Shown piece after piece: positions 53,410 to 61,741 of a DNA stretch of 64,000 bases. How positions within the stretch are numbered: position 1 is the first letter of the stretch; each line of letters begins with the position of its first letter. Below the pieces are notes generated by a model, which made no database searches, was not told where the DNA came from, and saw only the letters and a program-made list of their open reading frames with translations. The position numbers and the translations under genes are program-made. This DNA is from Hyphomicrobiales bacterium (GTDB lineage Bacteria > Pseudomonadota > Alphaproteobacteria > Rhizobiales > Rhizobiaceae), in the NCBI GenBank assembly GCA_017305935.1, contig JAFKJU010000023.1, positions 1 to 64,000 of the forward strand, in the 5' to 3' direction.

Positions 53410-54720
53410 ATGACCATTACCTATCTCAAGCGCGGCAAGCCGGCAGCCGAGCGCGCCGATGACGATGCCAAGGTGCGCGCGATCGTCGAAACCACGCTGA
53501 AGGATATCGAGACCCGCGGCGATGCCGCCGTGCGCGAGCTGTCGGAGAAATTCGACAAGTTCTCGCCGCCCTCCTTCCGCCTCACCCCCTCCGAGATCGA
53601 GGCCGCCGTCAACAAGGTCTCGACCCGCGACATGGCCGATATCGAATTCGCCCAGACGCAGATCCGCCGCTTTGCCGAGGCGCAGCGGGCATCGATGCTC
53701 GACATCGAGGTCGAGACCCTGCCGGGCGTCATCCTCGGGCACCGCAATATCCCGGTGCAGTCGGTCGGCTGTTATGTGCCGGGCGGCAAGTTCCCGATGG
53801 TCGCCTCCGCGCATATGTCGGTGCTGACCGCCTCCGTCGCCGGCGTGCCGCGCATCGTCGCCGCCGCGCCGCCGCAGAAGGGCGAGCCGCATCCCGCCAT
53901 CGTCGCCGCCATGCACAAGGCCGGCGCCCATGAAATCTACGTGCTCGGCGGCATGCAGGCTGTCGGCGCCATGGCGCTCGGCACCGAGACGATCCAGCCG
54001 GTCGACATGCTGGTCGGCCCCGGCAACGCTTTCGTTGCCGAAGCCAAGCGCCAGCTTTACGGCCGCGTCGGCATCGACCTGTTCGCCGGCCCGACCGAGA
54101 CCATGGTGATCGCCGACGACACGGTCGACGCCGAAATCTGCGCCACCGATCTGCTCGGCCAGGCCGAGCACGGCTACAATTCCCCGGCCGTGCTGGTCAC
54201 CAATTCGGACAAGCTGGCGCGCGCGACGCTTGCCGAAATCGACCGGCTGCTCGCCATCCTGCCGACCGCCGACACGGCCTCCGTTTCCTGGCGCGATTAC
54301 GGCGAGATCATCGTCTGCGACACCTACGCGGAAATGCTCGACGTCGCCAACGACATCGCCTCCGAGCATGTGCAGGTGATGACCGATCGCGACGACTGGT
54401 TCCTGGAGAACATGCATTCCTATGGCGCGCTGTTCCTCGGGGCCCGCACCAATGTCGCCAATGGCGACAAGGTGATCGGCACCAACCACACGCTGCCGAC
54501 CAAAAAGGCCGGACGCTATACCGGCGGCCTCTGGGTCGGCAAGTTCCTCAAGACCCATTCCTACCAGAAGGTGACCACCGATGCGGCCGCCGCCGAAATC
54601 GGCGCCTATTGCTCGCGGCTCTGCCTTCTGGAAGGGTTCGTCGGCCATGCGGAACAGGCCAATGTCCGCGTGCGCCGCTATGGCGGCGGCAATGTCGCCT
54701 ATGGCGCCGCCGCCGAATGA
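53410..54720 (+). CDS. histidinol dehydrogenase-like enzyme, copy 2 (HpsN-like)
   Basis: This 436-residue HisD homologue diverges from the other two copies. Zinc and catalytic residues are retained: [31 protein letters not shown] and [11 protein letters not shown]. The C-terminal run [20 protein letters not shown] with [19 protein letters not shown] is what I remember from HpsN-type sulfopropanediol dehydrogenases. No sulfolactate lyase or TRAP transporter genes accompany it, so DHPS as substrate is unproven. Start set by AGGGAGA. It probably oxidises the imported diol or amino alcohol to the acid. Confidence 0.87.
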   Translation: MTITYLKRGKPAAERADDDAKVRAIVETTLKDIETRGDAAVRELSEKFDKFSPPSFRLTPSEIEAAVNKVSTRDMADIEFAQTQIRRFAEAQRASMLDIEVETLPGVILGHRNIPVQSVGCYVPGGKFPMVASAHMSVLTASVAGVPRIVAAAPPQKGEPHPAIVAAMHKAGAHEIYVLGGMQAVGAMALGTETIQPVDMLVGPGNAFVAEAKRQLYGRVGIDLFAGPTETMVIADDTVDAEICATDLLGQAEHGYNSPAVLVTNSDKLARATLAEIDRLLAILPTADTASVSWRDYGEIIVCDTYAEMLDVANDIASEHVQVMTDRDDWFLENMHSYGALFLGARTNVANGDKVIGTNHTLPTKKAGRYTGGLWVGKFLKTHSYQKVTTDAAAAEIGAYCSRLCLLEGFVGHAEQANVRVRRYGGGNVAYGAAAE

Positions 54721-54783
54721 TCAACCCCTTGCCGGATCAGGCGCCCTGCCCGATCCGCAACCGCTGACACAGAAAGAGCGCCG

Positions 54784-55551
54784 ATGATCGACCTGCCGAA
54801 AACGCCTTCCTTCCGCCTCGACGGCAAGCGAGCGCTGGTGGCCGGCGCCTCCTCCGGCATCGGGCTGGGCGCCGCCGTGGCGCTGGCCGAGGCCGGCGCG
54901 CATGTGACGCTCGCCGCCCGCAGCGCGGACAAGCTCTCCGAAGCGCTGGAGGCGATGCGGGCGCGGGGATTTTCCGCCGACGCCGTCTCGCTCGATGTCG
55001 CCGACGTCGTCGCCACGGAAGCCCTGGTGGAAGACGCCGAGCCCTTCGACGTCATGGTCAACAGCGCCGGCCTCGCCCGCCATGGCCCGGCGGTCGAGAC
55101 CAGCCCTGCGGATTTCGATGCGGTATTCGGCGTCAATGTCCGTGGCGCCTACTTTCTGACGCGGGCGGTGGCAAAACGGCTGATCGCGGCGGGACGGCCG
55201 GGCTCGCTGATCAACATCTCCTCGCAGATGGCCCATGTCGGCGGCATCGACCGCGCCGTCTACAGCGCCACCAAGCATGCCGTCGAGGGCTTTACCAAAT
55301 CCATGGCCATCGAATGGGGCCCGGCCGGCATCCGCGTCAACACCATCTGCCCGACCTTCGTGCGCACGCCGCTCACCGAGCCGACCTTCTCCAATCCCGA
55401 GCGTGTGCGGTGGATAAAGGAGAAAATCAAGCTTGGGCGTATCGCGTCGGTTGAAGACATTATGGCAGCCGTCGCCTATCTTGCAACCGACGCCTCGTCG
55501 ATGGTGACGGGTTCGGCCTTGATGGTCGATGGGGGATGGACGGCGGACTGA
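54784..55551 (+). CDS. short-chain dehydrogenase/reductase
   Basis: This 255-residue classical SDR has GASSGIGLGAAVALAEAG, NSAG, INISS and the YxxxK pair in YSATKHAVEGFTK, ending GSALMVDGGWTAD. It probably oxidises or epimerises a hydroxyl of the substrate, perhaps before the HisD-like step, as HpsO/HpsP-type dehydrogenases do in DHPS metabolism (analogy only). Its stop shares one base with the LacI start (TGATG). Confidence 0.88.
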   Translation: MIDLPKTPSFRLDGKRALVAGASSGIGLGAAVALAEAGAHVTLAARSADKLSEALEAMRARGFSADAVSLDVADVVATEALVEDAEPFDVMVNSAGLARHGPAVETSPADFDAVFGVNVRGAYFLTRAVAKRLIAAGRPGSLINISSQMAHVGGIDRAVYSATKHAVEGFTKSMAIEWGPAGIRVNTICPTFVRTPLTEPTFSNPERVRWIKEKIKLGRIASVEDIMAAVAYLATDASSMVTGSALMVDGGWTAD

Positions 55552-56570
55552 TGGCGAACGAGAAGGTGACATCCAACGATGTGGCGCGGCTGGCGGGTGT
55601 CAGCCAGTCGGCGGTCTCGCGCTTCTTCACGCCCGGCACCTCGGTTTCGAAGCGCACCGCCGAGAAGATCAAGGCCGCCGCCGAACAGCTCGGCTATCGC
55701 CCCAACGTGCTCGCCCGCTCGCTGATCACCGGCAAGAGCCGTATCATCGGCCTCGTCGTCGCCTATCTCGAAAACTACTTCTATCCCGATGTCGTCGAGC
55801 GGCTGTCGCGCTCGCTGCAGGACCAGGGCTATCATGTGCTGGTGTTCATCTCCTCGCTGGCCGCCGACAAGGTGGAGGAGATCACCCAGGAGATCCTCGA
55901 TTACCAGGTGGACGGCATCGTGCTGGCCTCGGCCAACATGTCGTCGGAACTCGCCGCGCGCTGCCATGCGTCGGGCGTTCCCATCGTGCTGTTCAACCGG
56001 CTGCAGGACGACGAGCGCCTGTCGGCGGTGACCTCGGACAATCTCGGCGGCGGCAGGCTGCTCGCCTGCCACCTGATCGAGACCGGCCGCCGCAAGCTCG
56101 CCTATATCGCCGGCTTCGAGGGCGCGTCGACCCAGCGCGACCGCGAGCGCGGATTTCTCGAAGGGCTGGCGGAGGGCGGCCTGCGGCTCTTTGCCCGTGA
56201 CGTCGGCAATTTCCGCTACGAGGAAGCGCAGGCCGCCGCACGGCGGATGTTTTCCGGCACGGAGCGGCCGGATGCCGTCTTCGTCTGCAACGACCACATG
56301 GCCTTCGCGGTCATGGACGTGCTGCGCTTCGAACTCGGCCTGAAAATTCCGCATGATGTCTCCGTCGTCGGCTTCGACGACGTGCCGCCGGCGCGCTGGC
56401 CGGCCTATGACCTGACGACCATCCGCCAGAACGTCGACGACATGGTGGCCGAAACCGTCAACATCCTGCTGACCGCCATCGAGGAGCGGGATACGCCCGC
56501 CCGGCGCATCTGTCTCGACGGCGCGCTCGTCGTCCGCGGCTCCACTGCGTCAGTCGACATCAATTCCTGA
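55551..56570 (+). CDS. LacI-family transcriptional regulator
   Basis: This 339-residue repressor has the HTH and hinge TSNDVARLAGVSQSAVSRFF through LGYRPNVLARSL. The periplasmic-binding-protein-like effector domain shows GIVLASANMSSELAAR and SVVGFDDVPPARWPAYDLTT. It is encoded at the end of the importer operon and is the natural candidate for the TTGCATACGTATGCAA palindromes at 48897, 56630, 61613 and 47621. The effector would be the imported sugar-like compound or an intermediate. Confidence 0.92.
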   Translation: MANEKVTSNDVARLAGVSQSAVSRFFTPGTSVSKRTAEKIKAAAEQLGYRPNVLARSLITGKSRIIGLVVAYLENYFYPDVVERLSRSLQDQGYHVLVFISSLAADKVEEITQEILDYQVDGIVLASANMSSELAARCHASGVPIVLFNRLQDDERLSAVTSDNLGGGRLLACHLIETGRRKLAYIAGFEGASTQRDRERGFLEGLAEGGLRLFARDVGNFRYEEAQAAARRMFSGTERPDAVFVCNDHMAFAVMDVLRFELGLKIPHDVSVVGFDDVPPARWPAYDLTTIRQNVDDMVAETVNILLTAIEERDTPARRICLDGALVVRGSTASVDINS

Positions 56571-56629
56571 TCCGATCTTGTGACCCCCGGCCCGAACGGC
56601 CGGGAGCCGCAGCCAACCGCGAACAAAAA

Positions 56630-56645
56630 TTGCATACGTATGAAA
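56630..56645. promoter_or_regulatory. LacI-type operator L3
   Basis: TTGCATACGTATGAAA has one mismatch to the perfect palindrome at 48897. It ends 10 bp before the bicupin start codon, so the cupin-RraA-amidase unit is probably repressed by the LacI protein encoded just upstream. Confidence 0.72.
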
Positions 56646-56655
56646 GGCTAGGAAA

Positions 56656-57627
56656 ATGCAGATCTCCCAGGCAGAAATGGAAAAACGCATCGTCCGCTAT
56701 GGCGAATTGAAGCCCTGCCGCACCGCATTCATCGATGCGCATACACCGGGCTCGAACCAGAAAGAAAACTTCACCATCATTGGCGGCGGCGTCTCCGAAA
56801 GCGCCGACCAGCATGTGCATATCAAGGACACGCCCGGCTTCAACATCGGCGCCGCCGGCCAGCCGCCGAAATGCCGCAACTCGCTGCATTCGCATCGCAC
56901 GGCCGAAGTCTTCTTCGTGCTGAAGGGACGGTGGCGCTTCTTCTGGGGCCGCTGGGGCAATGCCGGCGAAGTCGTGCTGGAGGAAGGCGATATCTTCAAC
57001 ATCCCGACCGGCATCTTTCGCGGCTTCGAGAACATCGGCACCGACTACGGCATGATCATGGCCATCCTCGGCGGCGACGATGCCGGCGGCGGCGTCATCT
57101 GGGCGCCGCAGGTGATCGAGGACGCGAAGGATCACGGCCTCGTTCTCGGCGAAAACGGCAAGCTCTACGACAGCAAGAAGGGCCAGACGCTGCCGGATGG
57201 CGTCAAGCCGATGCCGCTACTGACCGACGAAGAGCTGAAAACCTTCCCGGAAACGCCGGTGCGCGACGTGGTGCGCGACTATGTCGCCCGCTACTGGGAT
57301 CTGATGGCGCTGGCCGGCAAGGAGCCGGCGCGGGTGATCGGCGAAAACGCGCTGCTGCGCGACAAGCCGGGTTTCGAGGTGGAGCTTCTGACCCGTGGCT
57401 CGATCCCGGAGGCGCCCTATGCCGTCGATCGTCACGAAGTCCTGATGGTCATGCGCGGCCATTGGCGCCTGACATGGGACGGCGGCGAAAGCATTCTCGC
57501 GCCCGGCGACACCTGCGCCGTGCCGCCCGGCCTCAGCCACGCGCTTGCCCCGTCGATGACCGGCGAAGCCAGCCTCTTCCGCGTGGTCAGCACCGCCGAC
57601 AAGGCCGGCCCGACCTGGAAGGCCTGA
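56656..57627 (+). CDS. bicupin protein
   Basis: This 323-residue protein has two cupin domains. The first has LHSHRTAEVFFVLKGRWRF and EGDIFNIPTGIFRGFEN; the second, near residues 240-310, has DRHEVLMVMRGHWRL and PGDTCAVPPGLSHAL. The first domain has the classic HxH...E metal set; the second is partly degenerate, as often in bicupins. Possible roles are dioxygenase, isomerase or decarboxylase on a small polar substrate. A TGxGG-type intercistronic hairpin follows. Confidence 0.82.
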   Translation: MQISQAEMEKRIVRYGELKPCRTAFIDAHTPGSNQKENFTIIGGGVSESADQHVHIKDTPGFNIGAAGQPPKCRNSLHSHRTAEVFFVLKGRWRFFWGRWGNAGEVVLEEGDIFNIPTGIFRGFENIGTDYGMIMAILGGDDAGGGVIWAPQVIEDAKDHGLVLGENGKLYDSKKGQTLPDGVKPMPLLTDEELKTFPETPVRDVVRDYVARYWDLMALAGKEPARVIGENALLRDKPGFEVELLTRGSIPEAPYAVDRHEVLMVMRGHWRLTWDGGESILAPGDTCAVPPGLSHALAPSMTGEASLFRVVSTADKAGPTWKA

Positions 57628-57635
57628 GATAACCC

Positions 57636-57669
57636 GTCCCTCCGCGACGCTTGACCGCCGCGGAGGGAC
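57636..57669 (+). terminator. intra-operon hairpin, possible attenuator
   Basis: GTCCCTCCGCG (57636) and CGCGGAGGGAC (57659) form a perfect 11-bp stem followed by ACGCTTTT. It lies between the bicupin and RraA-like genes and may partly terminate, lowering downstream expression. Confidence 0.6.
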
Positions 57670-57700
57670 ACGCTTTTGTCGAAGACAGGAGGCAGCTGCC

Positions 57701-58396
57701 ATGGGCGACCAACTTCTCACCCTCTTGCGTTCGGTGGATACGCCGACCGTCTGCAATGCCATCGAGGTCGCCCAGGGCAAGCGCGGCTTCAACGCCTTTA
57801 CACGCGGCACCTTCATCGCTTCGCGGCCGGAAGCGCCTGCCATCGTCGGTTATGCCCGCACGGCGAAGATCGCAGCGGCAATACCGACCACCGAGGATCC
57901 CGCGACCATCCGCACCCGGCGCATGGATTATTACCGCCATATGGCAAGCGGCCCGCGCCCCAGCCTTGCCGTGGTCGAGGATCTGGATTTTCCCGATGCC
58001 GTCGGCGCCTATTGGGGCGAAATCAATGCCAATATCCATCGCGGCTTCGGCATGTCCGGTGTCGTCACCAATGGCGTGATGCGCGATCTGGGCGACGTGC
58101 CCGCCGATTTCCCGATGATTGCAGGCTCGATCGGCCCGAGCCACGCCTTTGTGCGCGTCGAGGCGATCGGCGTGCCGGTCACCGTCCTCGGGCTGACGGT
58201 TTCGCCCGGCGATCTCGTCCATGCCGACCGGCACGGGGCGCTGGTCGTGCCGCCGGAGATCGTGCCTGTGCTGGCCGATTCCATCGAAAAACTGCGGCTG
58301 ACCGAACGCCTGATCATCGAACCCTCCAAGGCCGCCGATTTCGATTTCGAGAAATTCGAGGCCGCCTGGGCGCGTTTCGAAGCGGCGCGCACCTGA
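57701..58396 (+). CDS. RraA-like / HMG-aldolase family protein
   Basis: This 231-residue protein is of the RraA/dimethylmenaquinone-methyltransferase-like fold. The active members are 4-hydroxy-4-methyl-2-oxoglutarate aldolases or oxaloacetate decarboxylases. Segments TPTVCNAIEVAQ, YWGEINANIHRGFGMSG and GVVTNGVMRDLGDV (Arg-Asp metal/pyruvate site) fit the enzyme-type members. In context it may cleave the final oxo acid to pyruvate plus a small product. Ribosome site GGAGGCAG. Confidence 0.85.
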   Translation: MGDQLLTLLRSVDTPTVCNAIEVAQGKRGFNAFTRGTFIASRPEAPAIVGYARTAKIAAAIPTTEDPATIRTRRMDYYRHMASGPRPSLAVVEDLDFPDAVGAYWGEINANIHRGFGMSGVVTNGVMRDLGDVPADFPMIAGSIGPSHAFVRVEAIGVPVTVLGLTVSPGDLVHADRHGALVVPPEIVPVLADSIEKLRLTERLIIEPSKAADFDFEKFEAAWARFEAART

Positions 58397-58407
58397 GGAA
58401 GAGACTG

Positions 58408-58584
58408 ATGGACAAGGACAAGCCGCCGCGCATTGAAGATATCGAGGCCGCAGCCGCGCGCGACGGCATTCACCTTGCCAAAGAGCGCGCGCCTTTCGTG
58501 CTGGAAGGCACGCGCTTCCTCCATGACGCCGCCCGGCGCAACGAACGCCTGATCGCCGAGACCGAAGGAGCGGACGAGCCTTGA
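58408..58584 (+). CDS. 58-residue protein coupled to the amidase (GatC/AtzG-like candidate)
   Basis: This short ORF of 58 residues starts MDKDKPPRIEDIEAAAARDG and is charged and helical, with LHDAARRNERLIAETEG near the end. It has a GGAAGAGA ribosome site, begins 11 bp after the RraA-like stop and overlaps the amidase TTG start by 4 bp (TTGA). GatA-type amidases often work with a small helical partner (GatC in transamidosomes, AtzG with AtzE). Size, position and coupling fit that role; sequence similarity cannot be judged by eye. Confidence 0.65.
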   Translation: MDKDKPPRIEDIEAAAARDGIHLAKERAPFVLEGTRFLHDAARRNERLIAETEGADEP

Positions 58585-59942
58585 GCGCGTTGCTCGACCT
58601 TTCCATCTCCGAGGCCGCGCCAGCCCTGCGCCAGCGGCAGTTGTCCTCTGTCGATCTGACCGAGGCCTGCCTGGCGCGGATCGAAGCCCGCGATCCGATC
58701 TATCGCGCTTTCGTGCATGTGGCGGCCGAGCAGGCGCTCGCCGCCGCACGCGCCGCCGATGCCGCCCTTGCGCACGGCGAAGACCTTGGCCCGCTGCATG
58801 GCATCCCCATCGGCGTCAAGGATCTGTTCGATACCGCCGATATGCCGACAACCTACGGCTCCGACGTCTTTTCCGGGCACCGCCCGCAGGCGGATGCCGC
58901 CGTCGTCGCCCGGCTGCGTGCCGGCGGCGCCGTCATCCTCGGCAAGCTGGAGACCTATGAATTCGCCATGGTCGGCCCGGTCTTCGACCGCTCGACGCCG
59001 CCGGCCGCCAATCCGTGGAAGCCGGATCATTTCACCGGCGGCTCCTCCTCCGGCTCCGCCGCCGCCGTCGCCGGCGGCCTGCTGCGCACCGCGCTCGGCA
59101 GCGACACCGGCGGCTCAGCGCGTAGCCCCGCCGCCTATTGCGGCGTCGTCGGATTCAAGCCGACCTATGGCGCGCTGCCGCTGGACGGCGTTTTCCCGCT
59201 GTCGCCCAGCTTCGATCATGTCGGCTTTCTCAGCGCCTCGGTGACCGAGGCGTTGCTGACCTTCGATGCGATCTCCGGGCGCGCCGAAAAACTGGCCGGC
59301 AATCCCTTGCCCGATCTCACCGGCATCCGCGTCGGCTATGCACGAAACTGGTTCGCGGTCGACCCGCAGACCCATCCCGCCATGCTCCCGGCAATGGATG
59401 CGGCCGCCTCGTTATTCTCCCTGCTCGGCGCCCGGGTCGAGGAAATTCCGCTTCCCGACGTCTCCCGGTTCGAAGCCGCCGGCGCCGTCATCATCCATGC
59501 CGAAGCCTATGCCGGCCACAAGGCGCTGATGGCGCAGCATGGCGAGCGCTACAGCCGCAAGGTTTTCCAGAACATCCTCTCCGGCCTGCTGCTCGACGAA
59601 ACCGATCTCGAAACGGCGCGGCAGGCAGCCGTGCGCCTCACCGGTCAGGTCGATGCGCATTTCCACTCCGGCCATGACGTCATCCTGACCGCCAACACGC
59701 TGACGCCGGCCCTGCCCTTCCCCCACTTCCAGACGGATGCCGCCGTCTGGACGCCGATGCGCACGCTGGCCTTCAACGTCACCGGCCATCCGGTCTTCGC
59801 CCTGCCCGCCGGCTTTCACGAGGGCCTGCCGCTCGGCCTCCAACTCGTCGGCCCGCGCCATGGCGAGGCGCGCCTCGGCGCGATTGCGCAGGCCTATGAA
59901 GCCGCGACCGATTTCGCCGCAATCAAACCGCCCCTTCCCTGA
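58581..59942 (+). CDS. amidase signature (GatA/AtzE-like) hydrolase
   Basis: This 453-residue amidase has the catalytic triad visible: Lys in GIPIGVKDLFD, cis-Ser in GGSSSGSAAAVAGG and nucleophile Ser in GSDTGGSARSPA. It hydrolyses a C-N amide bond. The TTG start at 58581 is forced by the sequence MSALLDLSISEAAPALRQ directly after the small ORF and by their TTGA overlap. Last gene of the unit controlled by palindrome L3. An amide in the pathway suggests a nitrogen-containing substrate. Confidence 0.88.
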   Translation: MSALLDLSISEAAPALRQRQLSSVDLTEACLARIEARDPIYRAFVHVAAEQALAAARAADAALAHGEDLGPLHGIPIGVKDLFDTADMPTTYGSDVFSGHRPQADAAVVARLRAGGAVILGKLETYEFAMVGPVFDRSTPPAANPWKPDHFTGGSSSGSAAAVAGGLLRTALGSDTGGSARSPAAYCGVVGFKPTYGALPLDGVFPLSPSFDHVGFLSASVTEALLTFDAISGRAEKLAGNPLPDLTGIRVGYARNWFAVDPQTHPAMLPAMDAAASLFSLLGARVEEIPLPDVSRFEAAGAVIIHAEAYAGHKALMAQHGERYSRKVFQNILSGLLLDETDLETARQAAVRLTGQVDAHFHSGHDVILTANTLTPALPFPHFQTDAAVWTPMRTLAFNVTGHPVFALPAGFHEGLPLGLQLVGPRHGEARLGAIAQAYEAATDFAAIKPPLP

Positions 59943-59950
59943 ACCTGATG

Positions 59951-60174
59951 AAAAGGCCCGGAGCGATCCGGGCCATCAGGCTACCGACAAGTCCCAAAAC
60001 CTCTCCACCGTCATACTCGGCCTTGTGCCGAGTATCCAGGCACGCAGAATAAATCCATTTTCGTCAATGGCTTGGTGAGCCTGAGCAGATCCTTGGGACA
60101 TGTCCAAGGATGACGTCGGATTGTGGAGCAAGGTTTGTCCGCAGGCTGATAGCCCGGATCGCTCCGGGCCTTTT
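59951..60174. repeat. nested inverted-repeat block between convergent genes (two mirrored terminators enclosing two mirrored palindromes)
   Basis: A 23-bp outer repeat at 59951-59973 recurs inverted at 60152-60174. Each copy is a terminator-like stem (GGCCCGG/CCGGGCC) with A or T runs outside, serving the convergent amidase and HisD-like genes. Inside are two hairpins, ATACTCGG/CCGAGTAT (60013-60035) and ATCCTTGG/CCAAGGAT (60089-60111), inverted relative to each other and about three-quarters identical. They resemble dispersed alphaproteobacterial intergenic palindromes (RIME-like). No coding sequence is present. Confidence 0.78.
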
Positions 60175-60181
60175 TTCCGTC

Positions 60182-61480
60182 TCAGCCTACCTTTTTCTGC
60201 AGCCGATCCAGCCGCAATTGCGCGGCGCGGCGATGGCCTTCCAGGCTTTCGCTGGCGCTCTGGCGGGCGGCGGGCGGGGCGACGGCGGCGACGCCGCGCT
60301 CGTCCAGCCACTGATGCGTGGCGATCTTGACATAGGCGCCCACCCACAGGCCGCCGGTATAGCGGCCGGCGCCCATGGTCGGCAACGTATGGTTGGTGCC
60401 GCAGCACTTGTCGGAATAGACGACGCTCGCCAGTTCGCCGATGAACAGCGAGCCATAATTGCTGAGTTTTCGCGCGGTGGCCTGCGCATCCGCCGTGTGG
60501 ACCTGCAGATGCTCGGCGGCGATAAAATCGGAATAGGCGATCATCGCTTCCTCGCTGTCGCAGACGACGATTTCTCCGTAATCGCGCCAAGCTTGAGCGG
60601 CCACCGGCGCGGTCGACAGCGTTTCGAGCTGGCGCTCCACTTCCTTCAGCGTCGCGGCGGCAAGACCCGCATCGGTGGTGATCAGGCCGACGCGGGTTTT
60701 CACGTCATGCTCGGCTTGGGCAAGCAGGTCGGTGGCGATCATTTCCGCATCGCCCGTGCTATCGGCGACGATGAAGATCTCCGAGGGGCCGGCAAGCTGG
60801 TCGATGCCGACGGGGCCGAACACCTGGCGCTTGGCCTCGTTGACGAAGGCATTGCCGGGGCCGACGATCTTGTTCACGGCCGGCACCGTTTCCGTGCCGT
60901 AGGCCATGGCGGCAATCGCCTGCGCGCCGCCGATGCGGAAAATCCGGTCGGCGCCGGACAGATGACAGCCGGCAATCATCGCCTTGTGCGCATTCGGCGG
61001 CAGGCAGGCCACGACCTCGGCGCAGCCGGCGACCTTGGCCGGCACGATGATCATGATCGGCGCCGAGAGAAGCGGATAACGTCCGCCCGGAACATAGCAG
61101 CCGACCCGCTCGACCGGGATGACCCGGTGGCCGAGATGCAGGCCCGGCAGCAGCTCGATTTCCAGCGGCTGGATAGTCTTGAGCTGCGCCTCGGCAAAGT
61201 GGCGGACGTTGGAAATCGCAAATTCCGTATCGGCCCGCGTCTGCGGATCGAGGCCGGCCAGCGCCTCCTCGCGCTCCTGCGGCGTCACCTCGAACACGTC
61301 GAGATCGGCCTTGTCGAACTTGCGGGAATAGTCGCGCACCGCCTCATCGCCGCGCTTGCGCACATCGGCGATGATTTCGGCGACCAGCGTTTCCACCGAG
61401 GCGTTGTCGCCTATCGAATCGCGCTCCGGGGCCTTCGCATAATGGGTGCCGGCGACCGGCGTCTTCCTGTCCTGGTTCAT
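60182..61480 (-). CDS. histidinol dehydrogenase-like enzyme, copy 3
   Basis: This 432-residue protein is about 90% identical by eye to copy 1 (23694) across the central 127 residues, and less so at the ends. Zinc and catalytic residues are retained in [31 protein letters not shown] and LEGHRRAAQL. ATG 61478-61480 follows GGAGC; the longer frame to 61531 is rejected. It is divergent from the hydrolase-NTF2 fusion and shares the L4 operator region, so it is probably part of the LacI regulon. Confidence 0.88.
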   Translation of the reverse strand: MNQDRKTPVAGTHYAKAPERDSIGDNASVETLVAEIIADVRKRGDEAVRDYSRKFDKADLDVFEVTPQEREEALAGLDPQTRADTEFAISNVRHFAEAQLKTIQPLEIELLPGLHLGHRVIPVERVGCYVPGGRYPLLSAPIMIIVPAKVAGCAEVVACLPPNAHKAMIAGCHLSGADRIFRIGGAQAIAAMAYGTETVPAVNKIVGPGNAFVNEAKRQVFGPVGIDQLAGPSEIFIVADSTGDAEMIATDLLAQAEHDVKTRVGLITTDAGLAAATLKEVERQLETLSTAPVAAQAWRDYGEIVVCDSEEAMIAYSDFIAAEHLQVHTADAQATARKLSNYGSLFIGELASVVYSDKCCGTNHTLPTMGAGRYTGGLWVGAYVKIATHQWLDERGVAAVAPPAARQSASESLEGHRRAAQLRLDRLQKKVG

Positions 61481-61612
61481 GATTGCTCCGCTTTCATTCG
61501 AGGTCTCGGCCCGGCAGCCGGATTTTTCCACACATCTACCCGGTCCGCGCGGACGGTCATCCGGCGGTCGACAAGGCGCGCAAATCTGCTGCTTTCGTTC
61601 GGCAATTTGTTA

Positions 61613-61628
61613 TTGCATACGTATTCAA
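61613..61628. promoter_or_regulatory. LacI-type operator L4 in a divergent promoter region
   Basis: TTGCATACGTATTCAA has one mismatch to the perfect palindrome at 48897. It lies 133 bp upstream of the HisD-like copy 3 start and 114 bp upstream of the hydrolase-NTF2 start. Confidence 0.72.
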
Positions 61629-61741
61629 AATCTGCCAGTCTTTTTTCCGACAGCATGATCGAACGTGTCGAAGAGGGTCGAACCGAGATATTCTCGCGGC
61701 CGCCTTCCGTTCGAGGGATGCAGGAGACCGGACTGCCCGCG

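Noticed and set aside
52072-54648. 858-residue minus-strand open frame
   Set aside because: It is the reverse-strand shadow of the UgpC-like ATPase and HisD-like genes; composition is Gly/His/Asp/Arg-rich with no domain.
59984-60130. Short CRISPR-like repeat unit
   Set aside because: There are only two related palindromes in inverted orientation, with no regular spacers and no cas genes. This is an intergenic palindromic element.
60110-61741. N-terminal 540 residues of a very long plus-strand open frame that reaches 63670
   Set aside because: This part is antisense to the HisD-like gene copy 3, has no family resemblance, and is His/Gly/Arg-rich in the way of GC-driven antisense frames. Only the part from about 61742 is kept.
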